64,000 bases of DNA from the NCBI RefSeq assembly GCF_900141915.1, contig NZ_FQZG01000009.1:1-64000 (forward strand), written 5' to 3'. This stretch comes from Tessaracoccus bendigoensis DSM 12906 (lineage in GTDB: Bacteria > Actinomycetota > Actinomycetes > Propionibacteriales > Propionibacteriaceae). Position 1 is the first letter of the stretch. Each line of letters opens with the position of its first letter. The position numbers and the translations under genes were made by a program. Of the stretch, positions 63,740-64,000 are shown piece by piece. Under the pieces are notes generated by a model that worked only from the letters and a program-made list of their open reading frames with translations, was not told the origin of the DNA and did no database searches.

Positions 63740-64000
63740 TCAGCAGAACGAAACTGGTGGCCCGCGACGTTGCGATGGCTGATAGTGCTCGAAAGAGTGG
63801 AAAGGCCGCGGGGTGGCGGCCGCAAGTACAGGCTTGGCCACGACTGGCCTGGTGAATGACGGCGTCGGGAACCTTCGGTGCAGCCAGTCGCGCGCCGACC
63901 GCAGGGTGCGGCGTACCCATAGTCCTGCGCCCAGCGCCAGCAGCACGCCGACGATGCCGGCGGCCAGGGTTGAGGTCGAGACCAGCACCCACAGCCGTAC
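63740..64000 (-). CDS. Partial membrane protein at right edge
   Basis: A leftward frame continues from the window edge to a stop at 63740. It has one hydrophobic helix (LAAGIVGVLLALGAGLWV), a basic stretch and an Arg/Pro-rich tail. A GTG at 63988 could be its start, but the frame is open to the edge, so it is treated as partial. It could belong to the conjugation module, whose other genes are outside the window. Confidence 0.5.
   Translation of the reverse strand, partial: VRLWVLVSTSTLAAGIVGVLLALGAGLWVRRTLRSARDWLHRRFPTPSFTRPVVAKPVLAAATPRPFHSFEHYQPSQRRGPPVSFC

Overview
The window is high-GC DNA with GC-rich third codon positions, frequent ATGA/GTGA start-stop overlaps, some leaderless genes and actinobacterial protein families (Tat/lipoprotein enzymes, DtxR regulator, MobF relaxase of actinobacterial type). 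It suggests an Actinomycetota chromosome carrying an inserted conjugative element. A Propionibacteriaceae-like host is my best guess, but no marker gene (rRNA, tRNA, rpoB) is present to prove it.

Layout. 0.3-9.2 kb: a xylo-oligosaccharide utilisation operon (lipoprotein binding protein, two permeases, GH43 beta-xylosidase, then a large secreted multidomain GH3) behind two palindromic LacI-type operator cores. 9.2-16.8 kb: a divergent two-component system facing a MacA/MacB-like tripartite exporter whose permease has an in-frame amber codon, followed by a small membrane protein, a papain-like cysteine peptidase and a membrane protein. 17 kb: a decayed IS256 transposase with an intact RBS-masking hairpin. 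17.9-28.5 kb: small metabolic and stress genes (two NAD(P)-binding epimerase-like proteins, two secreted alpha/beta hydrolases, DHFR-like protein, TetR plus MDR oxidoreductase around a GTAC-rich operator, DUF6326, fructosamine kinase family, zinc alcohol dehydrogenase, DUF488). 28.6-34 kb: a heterodimeric ABC exporter with one degenerate ATP site, and an ArgE-like M20 deacylase. 34.4-34.7 kb: a roughly 20-bp-period repeat array. 34.7-41.6 kb: a leftward cluster of phosphodiester glycosidase, GT2-GtrA glycosyltransferase, DUF4956, VTC-type polyphosphate polymerase, Cthe_2159-type carbohydrate-binding protein and a beta-helix secreted protein.

41.9-48.8 kb is a scarred accessory zone: three remnants of related large serine recombinases, a broken AarF kinase gene, an intact PIN/Phd toxin-antitoxin pair and a decayed AbiE pair. 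49-64 kb looks like a conjugative element: ParB-like protein with a possible HEPN-like tail, DNA adenine methylase, small zinc-finger protein, DprA, MobF relaxase, cytosine methyltransferase with a fully nested second reading frame that appears to be a real gene, CPBP protease, DtxR regulator with a cation exchanger, a phosphotransferase and the edge of a membrane gene. The transfer apparatus, if present, must lie beyond the right edge.

The three most interesting loci are the nested gene inside the cytosine methyltransferase, the ParB-like/adenine-methylase/zinc-finger/DprA group, and the VTC-DUF4956-Cthe_2159 cluster without a CotH kinase. All identifications come from reading the sequence; none was checked against a database.
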